Positions 62,340 to 64,000 of a stretch of 64,000 nucleotides of DNA are shown here, in pieces (within the stretch, counting starts at the first letter, position 1; each line of letters starts with the position of its first letter). The stretch covers positions 23,359 to 87,358 of the forward strand of contig CAAGLB010000098.1 in NCBI GenBank assembly GCA_900770635.1. The letters are read 5' to 3'. This DNA is from an uncultured Alistipes sp. Its GTDB lineage: Bacteria; Bacteroidota; Bacteroidia; Bacteroidales; Rikenellaceae. The notes beneath the pieces were generated by a model, which saw only the letters and a program-made list of their open reading frames with translations, made no database searches and was not told the DNA's origin. The translations under genes and the position numbers were made by a program.

Positions 62340-63941
62340 ATGGATATTAAGAATGTAATTTTATATTGCCGTGTATCAACGGCAGAGCAAGAGAAGGGAA
62401 GTTCTCTTGATTGGCAGGAGGACTATCTCCGTCGTTATTGTGAAATGAAGCGATATAATGTTGTAGCAGTCTACAAAGAGGATAAGTCTGCTAAATCAGG
62501 GTTTAAGAAGCGAAGTAAATTTCAGGCGCTTATGAAGTATTGCAAGGAGCATAAGCACGAGATTGATTATGTATTAGTATATCGTTGGGATAGATACTCA
62601 CGCAATCTTAAAGAAGCTCTCATCAACCTTGATTATTTTGAGAAGATAGGTATCGAGGTTAATAGTGTGGAGCAGCATATTGACTTTAATGCCGCAGACT
62701 ATATTACGATGCTTTCTCTGTATATATCAATGGCACAGAGCGAGGATACAAAGATTTCAAGGCGCACTAAGGAGGGCATCCACGCATCCTTGGAGAAAGG
62801 TAAATGCACTTGTAAGGCGCCACGAGGCTATATCAATAAGCAGATAGATGATAATAATAAATATGTTGCTATTGACGAAACAAAAGCCCCTATAATCAGA
62901 GAAATGTTCAGAGAGGTAGCTAAGGGGGTATATACTCCCTGTTATGTTCAGAGGATGTTTGCTCGAAGAGGACATTATATACACAAGAACTCCTTTATGA
63001 AGATGCTGCGAAATAGATTCTACGTGGGTGAAGTATTTGTACCGGAGTATCGTGATGAGAAGATTGGAACGATTCCCGCACACTATGTAAAGGGACAACA
63101 CGAGCCACTTATTGACAAGGATACATTTGAGAGTGTCCAAGCGATTGTCGATAAGCGGCATCGCCCTAAATTGACCAAACGCCTACATCCTGATATATTC
63201 CTCCGTCAATACTTGAAGTGCCCACAATGTGGCGCTACAATGACGGGAAGCGCAAGTAAAGGCAATGGAGGTAGATATTACTATTATCATTGCAGCCGTG
63301 ATGCAAAACATCTACGATGCCGTGCAGATAAGGCAAATGACCTGTTTGCACGATACATAGCCACACTGAAGCCTAATTATGCCATCTTGAGGCTATACAA
63401 TGAGGTACTCAGAGATATCAACACAGAGGGTAGGATGGTTACAATGAGTCAGATTGCCAAGATAGAGGAAGAGATAATGTCGCACGAGGCACGACTATCA
63501 GCTGTTACTAACAAATTTCTTGATGGTGAGATAGACTCAAGTACCTACAATGAACTAAAACATCGTGTCGAGTTAGAGAAGAAGGCGTGTATGAGTAAGT
63601 TAGACTTACTCAAAACCCCTAAGGGTGCTGATTTAGAACCACAATTCGACTATGCTATATCCTTGATAAACAATATGGAAAACCATATAAGAGAGGGTGC
63701 ATTGGAGGCTAAGAGGGAATTGATTGGTGTGATGTTCCCTGAGAAATTTGATTTTGATGGAGAAACATATCGAACCAACTCTTATAATAAGGTACTCGAC
63801 TTAATATACCTACAAACCAATGAGTTACGGGGACAAAAGAAAAGAGACTCTTCAGATTTCTCTGAAAAGTCTCTCGAGGTACCCCCTCAGGGGCTCGAAC
63901 CCTGGACCCCAACATTAAGAGTGTCGTGCTCTACCAACTGA
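62340..63941 (+). CDS. large serine recombinase (integrase) of the element
   Basis: 533 aa. Catalytic domain with nucleophile Ser13 in LYCRVSTAEQ, then VLVYRWDRYSRN and ISMAQSEDTKISRRTKEGI; a recombinase domain (about 165-280, RGYINKQ, MLRNRFYVGEVF); a zinc ribbon (CPQCGATMTG, then YYYHCSRD and C of LRC); a coiled coil (about 370-425) and a C-terminal tail. The last about 16 codons (QGLEPWTPTLRVSCSTN) lie antisense in tRNA-Lys, and the preceding codons overlap the tRNA terminator. In the excised circle the stop should be TAG right after EVPP. It integrates the element at tRNA-Lys. Confidence 0.93.
   Translation: MDIKNVILYCRVSTAEQEKGSSLDWQEDYLRRYCEMKRYNVVAVYKEDKSAKSGFKKRSKFQALMKYCKEHKHEIDYVLVYRWDRYSRNLKEALINLDYFEKIGIEVNSVEQHIDFNAADYITMLSLYISMAQSEDTKISRRTKEGIHASLEKGKCTCKAPRGYINKQIDDNNKYVAIDETKAPIIREMFREVAKGVYTPCYVQRMFARRGHYIHKNSFMKMLRNRFYVGEVFVPEYRDEKIGTIPAHYVKGQHEPLIDKDTFESVQAIVDKRHRPKLTKRLHPDIFLRQYLKCPQCGATMTGSASKGNGGRYYYYHCSRDAKHLRCRADKANDLFARYIATLKPNYAILRLYNEVLRDINTEGRMVTMSQIAKIEEEIMSHEARLSAVTNKFLDGEIDSSTYNELKHRVELEKKACMSKLDLLKTPKGADLEPQFDYAISLINNMENHIREGALEAKRELIGVMFPEKFDFDGETYRTNSYNKVLDLIYLQTNELRGQKKRDSSDFSEKSLEVPPQGLEPWTPTLRVSCSTN
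63843..63874 (-). terminator. terminator of tRNA-Lys inside the recombinase gene
   Basis: Minus strand: agagacttttcaga (63861-63874) pairs with 63843-63856 (one mismatch), followed by a T-rich stretch. It lies wholly inside the 3' coding part of the recombinase, so the element supplies the tRNA with a new terminator. Confidence 0.7.
63879..63898 (-). other. attR within the tRNA-Lys 3' end
   Basis: gtaccccctcaggggctcga, the partner of attL at 53973-53992 (19 of 20 identical). Confidence 0.75.
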
Positions 63942-63952
63942 GCTAAAGAGGC
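63880..63952 (-). tRNA. tRNA-Lys (anticodon CTT), integration site
   Basis: 73 nt on the minus strand. Acceptor GCCTCTT pairs with AGGGGGT (with G-T pairs). The D arm is GCTC..GAGC, the anticodon arm is CGACA-CTCTTAA-TGTTG (anticodon at 63917-63919), and the T arm is CAGGG-TTCGAGC-CCCTG. Its 3' end forms attR with the element. Confidence 0.93.
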
Positions 63953-63978
63953 ATTTGCTATCTTTTCGATTGCGAGTG

Positions 63979-63986
63979 CAAAGATA
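63979..63986 (-). promoter_or_regulatory. -7 box of tRNA-Lys
   Basis: TATCTTTG on the minus strand, 26 bp upstream of the tRNA 5' end. The matching -33 box would fall beyond the window edge. Confidence 0.65.
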
Positions 63987-64000
63987 AGACACTTTTTTTA

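Larger units (their letters stand above)
53973..63898. mobile_element. integrative element inserted at tRNA-Lys (about 9.9 kb)
   Basis: Bounded by 20-bp copies of the tRNA-Lys 3' end (attL 53973-53992, attR 63879-63898), with a large serine recombinase ending at attR. It is AT-rich relative to the flanks, especially 57.9-60.4 kb. Cargo: DUF6291-like protein, NADAR/HAD/NADAR protein, membrane Mrr-type nuclease, small proteins and a second serine recombinase. No relaxase or conjugation genes are present, so it is mobilisable at best or satellite-like. Confidence 0.75.

Overview
The window reads as a chromosome segment of a gut-type Bacteroidales bacterium. I infer this from three things. Promoters follow the Bacteroidetes pattern TTTG or TTG, 18-21 nt, TAnnTTTG, and no sigma70 pattern was seen. 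There are many Sec/SPII lipoproteins with short MKK..C leaders. The families include BspA-like leucine-rich repeats, BACON-like domains, DUF6562-type surface proteins, LytTR two-component regulation and a Bacteroidetes-style DsbD fusion. I cannot fix the genus.

Region 1 (1-34.4 kb) is mostly housekeeping and ordered in operons. It holds an envelope OmpA/TPR lipoprotein, rpsO and pnp, a flavinylation/lipid-kinase/AraC operon, a DsbD-like electron-transfer protein, a LytS/LytTR pair, HAD, SDR and YbaK genes, an OMP-phoH-pepD-lipid kinase operon, der, a seven-gene SPFH operon with three small look-alike membrane proteins and an S41 peptidase, lptG plus a metal ABC permease, mtaB, and a trkH operon that begins with a sensor-like protein lacking any output domain.

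Region 2 (34.4-53.9 kb) is accessory cell-surface DNA. It contains small lipoproteins, a BspA-like LRR protein, a signal-peptide-bearing arginine deiminase homologue, two paralogous DUF6562-type surface proteins facing away from each other, gene remnants and many repeats. Runs of 8-9 G are concentrated here. Two lie exactly in the -33/-7 spacer of near-identical promoters (35526-35556 and 37724-37754), and two lie at matching positions in the long leaders of the DUF6562 pair. This is the clearest regulatory signal in the window and suggests phase-variable expression of surface lipoproteins.

Region 3 (about 53973-63898) is a 9.9-kb AT-rich integrative element inserted at the 3' end of a tRNA-Lys gene. 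It carries a large serine recombinase, a second small serine recombinase, a membrane-anchored coiled-coil protein with an Mrr-type nuclease domain, a protein with HTH, NADAR-like, degenerate HAD and NADAR domains, and several small genes. The 20-bp att copies differ at one base. That base converts the recombinase's own TAG stop into CAG, so the integrated recombinase reads on through the antisense strand of the tRNA. The NADAR protein plus nuclease is the best candidate for an undescribed defence or counter-defence cargo, but this is inference from domain content only.
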